The position numbers and the translations under genes were made by a program. DNA of 64,000 nucleotides from Streptomyces morookaense. Its GTDB lineage: Bacteria > Actinomycetota > Actinomycetes > Streptomycetales > Streptomycetaceae. This document shows positions 1 to 8,621 of this stretch, piece after piece (within the stretch, counting starts at the first letter, position 1; every line of letters begins with the position of its first letter). The stretch lies in assembly GCF_013030945.1 (NCBI RefSeq), contig NZ_JABBXF010000001.1:62001-126000 (forward strand), read 5' to 3'. Under the pieces are notes generated by a model, which did no database searches, was not told the origin of the DNA, and saw only the letters and a program-made list of their open reading frames with translations.

Positions 1-293
1 CCCGCGGCCGGTACGAGGCCGTCCTCGACACCGTCGGCACGGACGTGGCTGCGGCCCTCGCCCCCGGAGGGCGCTTCGTCTCCGTCGCCGACCACCCCCT
101 GCCCGACGTGCCGGGCGCCCGCACGAGCTACGTCCAGGAGAACGCCACCGACCTCGCCCACCTCGCCGAGCTCGTCGACACCGATGAGCTGCGGCTGCGG
201 ATCGCCCACCGCTTCCCGCTCGACGACATCCGCACCGCCCACGAGAGCTTCGAAGCCGGAGGCCTCCTCGGCAAGGTCCTCATCACCTTCTGA
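1..293 (+). CDS. Zinc-type alcohol dehydrogenase/quinone oxidoreductase, C-terminal part
   Basis: This is the last ~97 codons of a gene that begins before the window; the frame is open from base 3. The readable protein has the end of a Rossmann NAD(P)-binding domain (YEAVLDTVG, then APGGRFVSV) and the closing part of the substrate domain (HRFPLDDIRTAHESFEAGG, then GKVLITF). Both are the usual tail of the medium-chain dehydrogenase/reductase family. The family reduces quinones, enones or aldehydes with NADPH in the cytoplasm. The substrate cannot be told from this fragment. It converges on the monooxygenase that ends at 331. Confidence 0.85.
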   Translation, partial: RGRYEAVLDTVGTDVAAALAPGGRFVSVADHPLPDVPGARTSYVQENATDLAHLAELVDTDELRLRIAHRFPLDDIRTAHESFEAGGLLGKVLITF

Positions 294-330
294 GGTACAT
301 CACGCGCTTCGCCGACCCATCGGACACGCC

Positions 331-1893
331 CTAGCACCCCGCCTTGGCGCCGAACCACCGCTGCAGATAGGCGTCCAGGTCCGCGGCCCGATCGGTAATC
401 AGCCCCACATGCCGATCGGGCCGCACCAGAACCAGCGGAGCCCGCGGCATGCGCCCCGGCGCACCGCGCTCGAGCCGCGGCCGGAACACCTCGACGGGCA
501 CGGCACATCGGGCGAGGGCATCGCCCAACTCGTCTCCGTCGACGTCCGCACCGGGTGCGACGAGCAGCGTCCACCGCTCGTACGCGAGCAGGTCGTGCAG
601 CCGCCGCGGCTCCCCCGCCACCGTGACGGGAAGATCCGGCAGCCGGTCGCCGGCCCGCAACGCCCCGCGTGCAGCGCGGTGTTCGGCCAGCACCCCCTCG
701 CGATGATGCATCGTGAGGTCGCTCAGTATGGTGCGGATGCGCGCCGGGAACCACGTACTGCCGAGCAGCCGGGGCCCGAGCGTCCGCATGCCCAGAAGGG
801 TCACAGCCGTGGGCGGCAGCTCGAGCACATCGTGCTGCATCTCCCGCATCACCTTCTGCGCCGTGAGCCGTTGCTCGGAGGCGTACGTGTCGACGAGCGT
901 CTCGTCGGCCCAGCCGCGCTGCACGGCGGCGAGCTTCCAGGCGAGATTGTGCGCCCCGCGCAGCCCGGTGTTGAGCCCGTGCCCCCCGATGGGGGCCCAC
1001 AGGTGCGCACTGTCCCCGGCGAGCAGGGCACGCCCCTCACGCAGGGTCGCGGCGAACCGGTCCTGGAAGCGGGCCCGGTTGGCCCACGGCGGATCGGTCG
1101 GCACGAGTCGCACGTCGGGGTCGTGGACGGTATCGGCGAGGAGCGCGCGCATCTCCTCGACACCCGGCGGCTCGACCTGCGAGGGGTCGGGGTCGGTACG
1201 GAAGCAGAAGAACCGGTACCCGCCGCCGGGCCGGGGCGAGACGCCCATCGAGGCTCCGCGCTCCAGGAAGAAGAAGCTCTGGTCCGGCCGGTACGGATGC
1301 TTCCACTCGACTTCGGCGTTGAGCTGCACGCACTGCAGGTCCGGCCGCCGGTCCCCTTCGAAGGGGATGCCGAGCGATGTGCGCACAATGCTGCGGGAGC
1401 CTTCGCACCCCACGACCCATGCGCACCGCACGGTCCGCTGCGTCCCGTCGGCACCGCGCAGATCGACCTCGGCGCCGCCCTCGTGCGTCCGCACGGCCAC
1501 GGCCTCGGTGGACCACTCCACCTCGCCGCCCACTTCGGCGAGCCGCTCGCCCAGCAGCCGCTCCACAGCGTCCTGTTCGATGGCGAGCGGCCGCGGGAAC
1601 GGCGTGCGGGAGGCGGTCAGATCGATCCCGCCGACCTTGCGCCCTTCGGCGTGCACCTCGACGCGCCGCAGGGGAAGCCCGGCCTTCAGAAACCTTTCGG
1701 CACACCCGAGGTCGTCCAGCACCTCCAGCTCCCGCTGCCAGATGACCCCGGCCCGCGCCTCCCGCTTCTCCCGCGCCTCCTTCTCCACGAGGGCCACGTC
1801 CACCCCGTACTGCCGCAACCCCACGGCCAGTGCCAGGCCCGTGGGCCCGGCTCCGATGACCACCACGTCCCGGACATCGTCCGCTGCGTTCAC
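331..1893 (-). CDS. FAD-dependent aromatic-ring monooxygenase
   Basis: About 520 residues, normal for the PheA/TfdB-type flavoprotein hydroxylases. Residues 14-19 are the N-terminal FAD-binding GAGPTG. Near 163 is the CEGSRS segment, and near 293 the GDSAHLWAPIGGHGLNTG motif that closes the FAD site. The last ~130 residues match the thioredoxin-like tail of the family. The enzyme would hydroxylate an aromatic or polyketide-like substrate using NAD(P)H and O2. I chose the GTG at 1893 because GGGGGAGGAG lies just upstream; a longer frame to 1986 has no ribosome site and adds a low-complexity leader. Substrate unknown. It is ~2.6 kb from the biosynthetic cluster, so it could be a tailoring enzyme, but nothing ties it there. 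Confidence 0.88.
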   Translation of the reverse strand: MNAADDVRDVVVIGAGPTGLALAVGLRQYGVDVALVEKEAREKREARAGVIWQRELEVLDDLGCAERFLKAGLPLRRVEVHAEGRKVGGIDLTASRTPFPRPLAIEQDAVERLLGERLAEVGGEVEWSTEAVAVRTHEGGAEVDLRGADGTQRTVRCAWVVGCEGSRSIVRTSLGIPFEGDRRPDLQCVQLNAEVEWKHPYRPDQSFFFLERGASMGVSPRPGGGYRFFCFRTDPDPSQVEPPGVEEMRALLADTVHDPDVRLVPTDPPWANRARFQDRFAATLREGRALLAGDSAHLWAPIGGHGLNTGLRGAHNLAWKLAAVQRGWADETLVDTYASEQRLTAQKVMREMQHDVLELPPTAVTLLGMRTLGPRLLGSTWFPARIRTILSDLTMHHREGVLAEHRAARGALRAGDRLPDLPVTVAGEPRRLHDLLAYERWTLLVAPGADVDGDELGDALARCAVPVEVFRPRLERGAPGRMPRAPLVLVRPDRHVGLITDRAADLDAYLQRWFGAKAGC

Positions 1894-2124
1894 CGCGATC
1901 TCCTCCCCCTGCGGAGTGCATGGTGCTCCCACTGTGCCCCGGCGGGGCGGTAGATCGTCAGGACTTGGCGGAAAAAATCCGGCCATCGACCACTTCTTCG
2001 GGGGTGCCGCACCCCGGGCGTGTGAATACCTCGGTTCGCGTCACCGAGCGTGTCCGCGCGACTCTAAGGTGGCCGCGAGATGGCTGGAGTGGTAGCTGTA
2101 CTTGTGTACGGCAAGGGGAGGGTG

Positions 2125-2979
2125 GTGAGGTTGGCGCACCCCACGGACGAGGATGCCGACCAGGGCGCGGCGGACCTGTTCCGCGTGCTGGGACGTCAGG
2201 TGAAGGCGCTGCGCGAGCGCGCCGGGCTGACGCAGCGGGAGCTGGGGCGGCGGCTGGGATACGGCGAGGAGACGATCGCCTCGGTCGAACAGGGGCGGCG
2301 GGTGCCGCAGCCGGCGCTGCTGACGGCGGTGGACGAACTGCTCGACGCGGGTGGGGTTCTGACGGCGGCGTCGGATGCGGTGGAGCGGGCGAAGCAGGCC
2401 ATGCGGATCCGGCATCCGGTGTGGTTCAGGGATTACGCGCGGCTGGAAGCGGAGGCGGTCGAGTTCCACGAGTACGGGAACCAGGTGTTTCCCGGCCTGT
2501 TGCAGACCGAGGAACACGCCCGCGCGTTGTTCGGTATGCGCATGCCGCTCCTCGACGAGCCGACGATCGAACAGCGGGTCGCCGCCCGACTGGCCCGGCA
2601 GGAGCTCCTCACGCGGTGGCCCGCACCGCTCGTGACAAGCGTCATCGAGGAGTCGGTACTGCACCGCCCGCTCGGCGGCCGCGAGGTTCACCGCAGACAG
2701 CTGCAACATCTGCTGCGGCTCGGGGAGATGCGGAGCCTGCAGCTCCAGGTGATGCCGACGGACCGCACCGAACACGCAGGACTGGGCGGGGCATTCATCC
2801 TGATCACCCCGAAAGGACAACCGCAGGTCGCCTATCTGGAAGTGCAGAACGCCAGCAAACTGATCTCGGATCAGGAAGAGGTCCGTATGCTTGCCGCACG
2901 TTACGGCAGCATCCGGGCCCAGGCCCTCACGCCCCGTGACTCCCTGACGGCAATCGAGAAGTTGCTGGGAGAAACATGA
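2125..2979 (+). CDS. XRE-family regulator with DUF5753 domain
   Basis: About 284 residues. Residues ~15-75 form a lambda-repressor-like helix-turn-helix (VKALRERAGLTQRELGRRLG, then IASVEQGRRVP). The remaining ~190 residues are the DUF5753 region usual in Streptomyces XRE proteins (WFRDYARLEAEAVEFHEYG, then FPGLLQTEEHAR). Start: GTG at 2125 (or the adjacent GTG at 2122) a few bases after AAGGGGAGG; an upstream ATG at 2080 has no such site. It overlaps the next gene by an ATGA. Pairs of XRE/DUF5753 and DUF397 genes are abundant in streptomycetes and related to regulators of development and secondary metabolism. The target here is unknown. Confidence 0.9.
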   Translation: MRLAHPTDEDADQGAADLFRVLGRQVKALRERAGLTQRELGRRLGYGEETIASVEQGRRVPQPALLTAVDELLDAGGVLTAASDAVERAKQAMRIRHPVWFRDYARLEAEAVEFHEYGNQVFPGLLQTEEHARALFGMRMPLLDEPTIEQRVAARLARQELLTRWPAPLVTSVIEESVLHRPLGGREVHRRQLQHLLRLGEMRSLQLQVMPTDRTEHAGLGGAFILITPKGQPQVAYLEVQNASKLISDQEEVRMLAARYGSIRAQALTPRDSLTAIEKLLGET

Positions 2980-3152
2980 GAGCAGTCTGGTTCAAAAGCA
3001 GCCACAGCACCAATGAGGGCGGAGCGTGCGTCGAAGTGGCCGTCACGGACGATTCCGTCCGCATAAGGGATTCCAAGGACGCGACGAGACGACATCTCAC
3101 CGTCGCACGAGCGGAATGGGTGCGATTCGTCCGCACCGCGGCACGCGGCTGA
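2976..3152 (+). CDS. DUF397 domain protein
   Basis: A 58-residue protein starting at the ATG that overlaps the stop of the XRE gene. It shows the DUF397 pattern: W-x-KSSHS near residues 5-11, then a GACVEVA segment, VRIRDSK, and a C-terminal EWVRFV. DUF397 proteins are small partners of XRE/DUF5753 regulators in Streptomyces; the direct overlap makes co-translation very likely. The biochemical role of the family is not settled; a modulator or antitoxin-like partner of the neighbouring regulator is inference. Confidence 0.9.
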   Translation: MRAVWFKSSHSTNEGGACVEVAVTDDSVRIRDSKDATRRHLTVARAEWVRFVRTAARG

Positions 3153-3189
3153 GCCGGCAATCAGGCCCAGCCGCGCCCGGCGGCAACCC

Positions 3190-3585
3190 CTAGGCGGACG
3201 CCTTGGACTTCCGCTTCCGCCCCTGCGCAGGAATCGGCTGGGGCTCGCGGGAGACCGCGAGGAACGGCTTGAGGGCCTCCAGGAACTTGTCCATGGACTC
3301 CTTGCCCAGGTCCACCTCGCGCCGCTCGTGGGTCACGCACGGCCGGGTGGCGAGCACGAGGCTGCCGTCCTCGTTCGTCTCGCCGGTCTCGTACTCCTCG
3401 GTGCCGACGACCGGAACGAGAATTTCGACGGTGAACACGTCTTCCGTCACTGCCGGGTTGAGATCATCGTGATGAATCTTCCGCCAGTACGTTGTGATTT
3501 CCTGACCGCCGACCGGAACGGCGACCGGCTCGACTCCCGGCGCATCCTTTTCGGCTTCGTCAACCTGCTCAAATTTGGTTGCCAT
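3190..3585 (-). CDS. Hypothetical acidic protein with basic tail
   Basis: 131 residues, family not recognised. The start ATG is well placed after GGAGGGAAG. The N-terminal two thirds are acidic; the segment near residues 88-112 (REVDLGKESMDKFLEALKPF) has the look of the strand-helix part of an Lsr2 N-terminal dimerisation domain, and the chain ends in a lysine/arginine-rich tail (GRKRKSK). That resemblance is weak and by eye only. Lone gene, convergent with the DUF397 gene; a candidate promoter lies upstream (3619-3646). Confidence 0.72.
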   Translation of the reverse strand: MATKFEQVDEAEKDAPGVEPVAVPVGGQEITTYWRKIHHDDLNPAVTEDVFTVEILVPVVGTEEYETGETNEDGSLVLATRPCVTHERREVDLGKESMDKFLEALKPFLAVSREPQPIPAQGRKRKSKASA

Positions 3586-3618
3586 CAGGCGCTTCCCTCC
3601 ACGGTTCCAGCGCCAAAC

Positions 3619-3646
3619 GATATAAGGAACAGGGCTGTTGATCCAA
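3619..3646 (-). promoter_or_regulatory. Candidate promoter of the 131-residue gene
   Basis: On the minus strand, TTGGAT (3646-3641) and TATATC (3624-3619) are separated by 16 bases, in an AT-rich patch that stands out from its surroundings, 33 bp before the start codon at 3585. It fits a vegetative sigma-factor promoter. No transcript data are available. Confidence 0.4.
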
Positions 3647-3709
3647 ACCGCAGGTCCGGGCGCGGCGGGCCCGACGCCGTGTCAGCCGAGGCCCCGCGCG
3701 TCGGTCGAG

Positions 3710-3895
3710 GGCGTCGATGGAGTCGAGGAACTCCACCATGCGCGAATTGACCACGATTGCGTGGTCGATCTGCGGTCCGTGCCCGGTGCTGGAGACGGTC
3801 TCGACACGGGCACCGGGCACGAGGCGCGGCACGCGCTCCTGCTGCCGCCGCAGGTGGACCAGCAGGCTCCGCGCCCCCAGGAGCACGACGACGCG
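3710..3895 (-). pseudogene. Decayed alpha/beta-hydrolase C-terminus
   Basis: The 503-bp gap 3586-4088 has no intact gene. In one minus-strand frame it encodes about 60 residues like the C-terminal third of an alpha/beta hydrolase: VVVLLGARSLLVHLRR (normally the strand and loop with the catalytic acid), then LVPGARVETVSSTGHGPQI (the catalytic-His loop) and VVNSRMVEFLDSID (the last helix). Upstream in the same frame the sequence becomes unrelated to the fold and no start or nucleophile elbow is found, so the gene looks truncated and frameshifted. Identified by eye only. Confidence 0.45.
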
Positions 3896-4088
3896 GGACC
3901 GCGCACCACGCCGCCGAGGACGCCCTGGCCTGCTCCGGCAGGCACAGGACGAACACCTCGCCGACCCCATGCAGCTCCGGACATGCGTGATGTGCGTCAT
4001 CTCCGCTAGCGTGCATGCCCTGAGGAGCCGGTGACCCCGGGCGCAGCCGCGCCCTCTCGGGATCCTGCTCGGAGGAGGTCGTGGACGC

Positions 4089-4466
4089 ATGGACACCGTG
4101 GGAACAGTCCTGGAACAGGCATTGGCGATCGACGGGGCCACCGGTGTCGCGATAGTCGATTTCCAGCAGCGCAGGGTCTTGGGCTGCCTGGACCGCGGCA
4201 GCGGTCTGGACATGGACAAAGTCGCCTACGGGGACAGCGATGTCATGCGCGCCAAGCTGTACACGCTGGAGCTCCTCGGGTATGCCCCGGACAGCGTGGA
4301 AGACATCCTGATCACGCTGGACAGAGAGCTGCACATGATCCGGCCGCTGCCGCGACTGCGCGAGGGCGGCGTCTTCATCTACCTCGTCCTGGACCGCGCC
4401 CAGACCCTGCCCTTGGACGAGATCCGCCGGCAGCTGCGCTCCCTCGAGTCTCTTTTGACTTTGTAG
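4089..4466 (+). CDS. Hypothetical protein, roadblock/LC7-like length
   Basis: 125 residues with an ATG after GGAGGAGG. The pattern is a short mixed alpha/beta fold: LEQALAIDGATGVAIVDF, a strand run near residues 20-33, and a C-terminal VFIYLVLDRAQTLPLDEIRR. This length and layout (a sensing strand after GATGVAIVD) resemble roadblock/LC7 or small profilin-like domains that work with small GTPases in actinomycetes, but no partner gene is adjacent. I cannot assign a function. It converges on the flavin oxidoreductase that ends at 4511. Confidence 0.75.
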   Translation: MDTVGTVLEQALAIDGATGVAIVDFQQRRVLGCLDRGSGLDMDKVAYGDSDVMRAKLYTLELLGYAPDSVEDILITLDRELHMIRPLPRLREGGVFIYLVLDRAQTLPLDEIRRQLRSLESLLTL

Positions 4467-4510
4467 GCCGAGCCCGACCGGAACAACGGAAAACCCCTGC
4501 CGGCCCCGGT

Positions 4511-5746
4511 TCACCGGCCTGGCGGAACAGGCGGCTTGGGGCCCGCCGTGGGCGGGATGCGGTAGCCGGGAGCGGCCCGGCGGGGGGACTCCCGGCGGGC
4601 GAGGGCCTGTTCGATCGCGGGGCGCAGCCGCTGCATCTTCTCGCGCTCCAGCCGCTCGTGGCGCTCGTGGAACTCGGGCATCACCTCCCGGGCGAACAGC
4701 TCCATCGACTCGCAGATGTGCTCGTGCCGGATCCGCCCGGACTGCGCGATGAGCAGGATCTGGTCCACGCCGGCTGCCTCGTACCGCCGCAGCACCTCAC
4801 GCACCTTGTCCGGGCTGCCCACCGCGCCGAAGGCCCCGTCCAGCCGCTCCGGTGCGCTCTCCGCGCCCCGCGGGCGGGACAGGTCGAGGCCCAGCTCCGT
4901 GGCGAGGTCCGTGCGGCCCGGCGCGGGCGAGCCGACCCCGAAGTAATAGGCCAGGGAACGGGCGAAGAACCGGTGGCCGTCCAGGCCGCGCATCCTGGCC
5001 CGTGCGTCGTCGGCGTCGCACATCACATACATCGTCATCGCCACCTGCGGGTTGACCGAGAAACCCACCGGGACGCAGGCCTGCGACTCCAGCGCCGCAT
5101 AGTATTCACCGACCCATTTGCGCGCATCCTCCGGTTCCACGAAGGAGAAAGTCAGCGCGCCCAGTCCCTTTTCCGCCGCGGCGGCCAGGGATTCCCGTTT
5201 TATACAGGCGGTCCACAGCGGAGGGTGCGGTTTCTGCAGGGGCTTGGGAATCACATTGCGCGGAGGCATCGACAGAAACGTCCCGTCGTGCCCGGCGAAC
5301 GGCTCCTCGACGAACATGCGCGCCGCCGCGCCCAGCGCCTCCAGCCACTCTTCGCGCTTGGTCCCGCGCGCCACGCCGAAGCCGCCGAGCTCGGCCTCGG
5401 TCGTGGACTCGCCGGAGCCGAACTCCACCCTGCCGTGCGAGAGCAGGTCGAGGGTGGCGATCCGCTCCGCCACCCGCGCGGTGTGGTTGAAGCGCTGCGG
5501 CAGCACCATGATCCCGTGCCCGAGCCGGATCCGCCGGGTGCGCTGGCTCGCCGCGCCGAGCAGCACCTCGGGGGCCGAGCAGTGGCTGTACTCCTCCAGG
5601 AAGTGGTGCTCCACCATCCAGGCGAAGTCGTAGCCGAGCCGGTCCGCCAGCTCGATCTGCTCCAGGGTCTCGTGCACGGACCGTAGCTCGGAGTCCGGCT
5701 GCCACGGGCGGGGCAACTGGAGTTCGTAGAACAGCCCGAACCGCAT
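4511..5746 (-). CDS. LLM-class flavin-dependent oxidoreductase (luciferase-like)
   Basis: 411 residues with the TIM-barrel layout of bacterial luciferase-like monooxygenases: MRFGLFYELQLP at the N-terminus, WMVEHHFLEEY near residue 45, a TRRIRLGHGIMVLP strand near 80, and RVEFGSGEST. The family uses FMNH2 (or F420H2) and O2 for hydroxylations or Baeyer-Villiger-type steps. Start: the ATG at 5746 follows GGAAGGGATCGCC; the longer frame adds 23 unconserved residues. It diverges from the ACP gene at 5923, with 176 bp holding promoters for both, so I count it as the left edge of the biosynthetic cluster. A second family member is at 23224. Confidence 0.87.
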   Translation of the reverse strand: MRFGLFYELQLPRPWQPDSELRSVHETLEQIELADRLGYDFAWMVEHHFLEEYSHCSAPEVLLGAASQRTRRIRLGHGIMVLPQRFNHTARVAERIATLDLLSHGRVEFGSGESTTEAELGGFGVARGTKREEWLEALGAAARMFVEEPFAGHDGTFLSMPPRNVIPKPLQKPHPPLWTACIKRESLAAAAEKGLGALTFSFVEPEDARKWVGEYYAALESQACVPVGFSVNPQVAMTMYVMCDADDARARMRGLDGHRFFARSLAYYFGVGSPAPGRTDLATELGLDLSRPRGAESAPERLDGAFGAVGSPDKVREVLRRYEAAGVDQILLIAQSGRIRHEHICESMELFAREVMPEFHERHERLEREKMQRLRPAIEQALARRESPRRAAPGYRIPPTAGPKPPVPPGR

Positions 5747-5922
5747 GGCGATCCCTTCCGCAGGGCGACCCAATTCGCTGCCGAACAGGAGAAGTTGAGC
5801 GTTGAGTGCCGCCATACTCTTCAGCCCGATACGGCACCGTCAACTGCGGCATTCCACAGTTGCCCGGCCCCCGTCCCGGTGCAAGCCTGCTGCCGGAGAG
5901 CGGGAGACGAGGGGAGACCGCG

Positions 5923-6192
5923 GTGCCCACAGCACGCGACCCGGGCCGGATCGACACGGACCGGCTGCACGAGGTGCGCGACCTGATCGCGGAACTGGTC
6001 CAGGCCGACCCCGAACAGGTCGCCGCTGCCGAGTCGTTCACCGAGGAGTTCGGCGCCGACTCGCTGATCCTCATCGAGCTGCTCGTCCGGCTGGAGAAGC
6101 GGTTCGGCGTCGAGATCCCGGAGGACGAGCTGCCCCGGCTCATCACGCTCCGTTCCGCCTACGAGGTCGTCGCGAGCCGTGCCGGCTGGTGA
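5923..6192 (+). CDS. Acyl carrier protein (set 1)
   Basis: 89 residues, starting at a GTG after GAGGGGAGA. The 4'-phosphopantetheine site is the DSL in FTEEFGADSLILIELLVRLE; the Ser is near residue 46 and is followed by the acidic recognition helix EKRFGVEIPEDEL. It would carry the growing acyl chain for the ketosynthase pair directly downstream, which it overlaps by 14 bp. Its recognition helix differs from that of the second ACP (18250-18507), in line with a separate partner set. Confidence 0.93.
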   Translation: MPTARDPGRIDTDRLHEVRDLIAELVQADPEQVAAAESFTEEFGADSLILIELLVRLEKRFGVEIPEDELPRLITLRSAYEVVASRAGW

Positions 6193-7408
6193 TGCGCCCG
6201 GACGCCGGGTGGTGATCACCGGTGTCGGGCCGGTGTCGGGCATCGGCATCGGCGCCCGTGCGTTCTGCCGCGCGGTGCAGGACGGCCGGTGCGGGATCGC
6301 ACCGGCCCGGACCTTCGACGCGACGGGCTTCCCGATCACGCTGACCGGCGAGGTGCCGGACTTCCGGCCGGAGACGCTGCTGCGCAGGACCGACCCCAAG
6401 TCCTGGGGCCGCAGCGGGCAGTTCGCGGCCGCCGCGGCGCGTCTGGCCGTGCACGACGCCGGGCTCACGGACGACCGGCTGCGCAGCGCGCGCACGGCCG
6501 TGGTGATGGGAACCGCCTCGGGCGAGTCCACCACCCTGGTGGAGCTCGCCGAGGGCTGGGTGGCCGACGGCCTCCCGGCGACCCCCGGGGAACTGGCCCG
6601 CAAGCTGCCCGCGGGCCGGATCGCCGCTGCCGTCAACCACGAACTGGGGCTGCGCGGCGAGGCCGTCACCGTGGGCACCGCCTGCTCGGCGTCGAACTAC
6701 GCCCTGGGCTACGGCTACGACCTGGTGCGCACCGGCGAGGCCGACCTCGCGGTCACCGGCGGGGCCGACGCGGTCAACCGGTTCACGCACGCGGGCTTCC
6801 ACCGCATCGGCGCCCTGGCCGCCCGGCCGTGCGCGCCCTTCGACCGCGACCGGGAGGGCATGACCGCCGCCGAGGGCGGTGCCGCGCTGGTCCTCGAACC
6901 GTACGCGGCGGCCCTCGAACGCGGCGCCGCCGTCTACGCCGAGGTGCTCGGCTACGGGCTGACCTGCGACGCCAAGTACCCGGTGCGGCCGGACCCCGAA
7001 GGGATCGTGCGCTGCATCCGGATGGCGCACGACCGGGCAGGGGTGCGGCCCGCCGACATCGACTACGTCTCCGCGCACGGAACGGGCACCGGCATCAACG
7101 ACCGCATCGAGGCCGAGGCGCTGCGCACCGTCTTCGGGGACACGGTGCCGCCGATCGGCGCGCTCAAGTCGCTGCTGGGCCACACGATGGGCGCGGCCGG
7201 GGCGTTCGCCTCGATCGCCACCGTCCTGGGCATCCGGCACGGATTCCTGCCGCCGACGGCGCACTTCTCCCGCCCCGACCCCGCCTTCGCGTGGCTGGAC
7301 GCGGTCCCGGGCCGGGCCCGGCCGGGCCTGATCGGGGTGGCGCAGAACAACGGCTTCGCCTTCGGCGGCAACAACGCCATCGTCGTCCTGGGGCGGGTGG
7401 AGCGGTGA
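6179..7408 (+). CDS. Type II beta-ketoacyl synthase, KS-alpha (set 1)
   Basis: 409 residues, KAS II/thiolase fold. The condensing Cys is in GTACSASNYALGYG (near residue 166), with both catalytic His (SAHGTGTG and LLGHTMGAAG) and the C-terminal NNGFAFGGNNA loop. It is therefore expected to decarboxylate malonyl-ACP and condense. Start: a GTG at 6179, inside the end of the ACP gene; the next gene starts on its stop codon (GTGA). With the following gene it forms a KS/chain-length-factor heterodimer as in aromatic and highly reducing type II PKSs. Product class cannot be set from sequence alone. Confidence 0.93.
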   Translation: MPAGDAPGRRVVITGVGPVSGIGIGARAFCRAVQDGRCGIAPARTFDATGFPITLTGEVPDFRPETLLRRTDPKSWGRSGQFAAAAARLAVHDAGLTDDRLRSARTAVVMGTASGESTTLVELAEGWVADGLPATPGELARKLPAGRIAAAVNHELGLRGEAVTVGTACSASNYALGYGYDLVRTGEADLAVTGGADAVNRFTHAGFHRIGALAARPCAPFDRDREGMTAAEGGAALVLEPYAAALERGAAVYAEVLGYGLTCDAKYPVRPDPEGIVRCIRMAHDRAGVRPADIDYVSAHGTGTGINDRIEAEALRTVFGDTVPPIGALKSLLGHTMGAAGAFASIATVLGIRHGFLPPTAHFSRPDPAFAWLDAVPGRARPGLIGVAQNNGFAFGGNNAIVVLGRVER

Positions 7409-8514
7409 ACGGCGAGCCGCCGGTGCTGACCGGCTGGGGCAGTGTGACGCCGGCGGGCGTCGGCCGCGCCGCCTTCCATCGGACCCTGGCCGTGCCGCCG
7501 GGGCGCCCCGGCGGCACGGACGGCTGCTTCGCCGAAGTGCTGCCCGTGCAGGAGGCGTTCGCCGCCGTGGACTTCGACGGTCCGGGGCTGCTGGGCGCCA
7601 AGGCCACCCGGTTCACCGACCGCAGCTCCGAACTGGCCCTGGTCGCCTGCGAGTCCGCCGTCGCCGACAGCGGACTGGAGATCGGCGACGGCAACCGCGA
7701 CTGCGTCGGGGTGGCCGTCGGCACCAGCGCCGGCAGCGTCTCCCGGGGCTACTGGTTCGGCCGCGAGACCTTCCTCGCCGCGCGCCCGCACATGGTCAAC
7801 CCCGCGCTCTTCCCGAACGGCGCGCTCAACGGCTCCGCGGCGGAGACCGCGATCCGGCTCGGGGCCCGCGGCGCGAACGTCACCGTGTCCGCGGGGCGGA
7901 CCAGCGGCCTGGTCGCGCTGCGGCACGCCGTGGCCGCCCTGCGCGGCGGGTACGCGCGCACCGTACTGGCCGGGGCGGTGGAGGAGTTCACGCCCCCCAA
8001 CGCCTGGGTCGCCCGGGCCGGACGGGATCCGGACGGCCGCCGGTTCCAGGGCGAGGCGGCGGTGTTCTTCGTGGTCGAGGACGCGGGGACGGCACGCCGG
8101 GCGGGGCGGGTGCCGCGGGCCGAGCTGCTCGCCACCGAAGTGGCCTGCCCGGGCGGCCCGGTGACAGAAGGCGCGTACGCCGACGTCATCGACGCCGCCC
8201 TGGCCAGGGCGGCGGTGTCCGCCGAGGCCGTCACGGCCGTCTCCGCGACCGGGACCGGGGCCGCGTCCGACGCGCTCTGGCGCACGGCGGCCCGTCGGCG
8301 CTTCGGCCGGCCCGGCACCCGGTGGCTGGACCCGGAACCGTACTTCGGCGACTGCTTCGGCGCCATGGCGACGGTCCAGCTGGCCGAGGTCCTCGCCCGG
8401 CAGGAGGCGGATCCCCGGCCGGGCCCGGCGGTCGCCGTCGTCCTGGCGGCGGACGCCGACTGCGGACTGGCCGTTTGCGTCGTACGCCCAAGCGCTCCGC
8501 GGGAAGTGCAGTGA
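7405..8514 (+). CDS. KS-beta/chain-length-factor homologue (set 1), atypical active site
   Basis: 369 residues, same fold as the gene before it but without catalytic residues. The segment VSAGRTSGLVALRH aligns with the Cys elbow of KS-alpha, and the Cys position is Arg. In classical chain-length factors this residue is Gln, as it is in the second set (15896-17041). Both catalytic His are also absent (SATGTGAASD in place of HGTGT). It should form the non-condensing half of the heterodimer and help set chain length; whether the Arg alters decarboxylation is open. It overlaps KS-alpha by 4 bp; a mosaic repeat follows the stop. Confidence 0.88.
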   Translation: MNGEPPVLTGWGSVTPAGVGRAAFHRTLAVPPGRPGGTDGCFAEVLPVQEAFAAVDFDGPGLLGAKATRFTDRSSELALVACESAVADSGLEIGDGNRDCVGVAVGTSAGSVSRGYWFGRETFLAARPHMVNPALFPNGALNGSAAETAIRLGARGANVTVSAGRTSGLVALRHAVAALRGGYARTVLAGAVEEFTPPNAWVARAGRDPDGRRFQGEAAVFFVVEDAGTARRAGRVPRAELLATEVACPGGPVTEGAYADVIDAALARAAVSAEAVTAVSATGTGAASDALWRTAARRRFGRPGTRWLDPEPYFGDCFGAMATVQLAEVLARQEADPRPGPAVAVVLAADADCGLAVCVVRPSAPREVQ

Positions 8515-8517
8515 GTC

Positions 8518-8602
8518 GACTGCGGGCTCGTCGTGGCCGGTCGCGCCCGCGCGGCGGAGCCGCATATGTCACCGCCCCGCGCCCCTTCGGGGCGCGATCA
8601 CC
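8518..8602. repeat. Streptomyces mosaic intergenic repeat, copy A
   Basis: Between two cluster genes. It holds GTGGCCGGTCGCGC, the hairpin GCGGC-GGA-GCCGC (8551-8563) and a second hairpin GCGCCCC-TTC-GGGGCGC (8579-8595). The same building blocks recur at 45451-45487 (minus orientation) and 59139-59250. I recognise these blocks as a family scattered between genes in Streptomyces genomes. The second hairpin could act as a weak terminator or an mRNA 3'-end shield between 8514 and 8622. Confidence 0.7.
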
Positions 8603-8621
8603 CTGCGAGAGGAAGAGCGGC

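Noticed and set aside
4031..5686. A 551-residue plus-strand frame over the flavin oxidoreductase
   Set aside because: Composition is Arg/Pro-rich shadow of the minus-strand gene, which has full LLM motifs.
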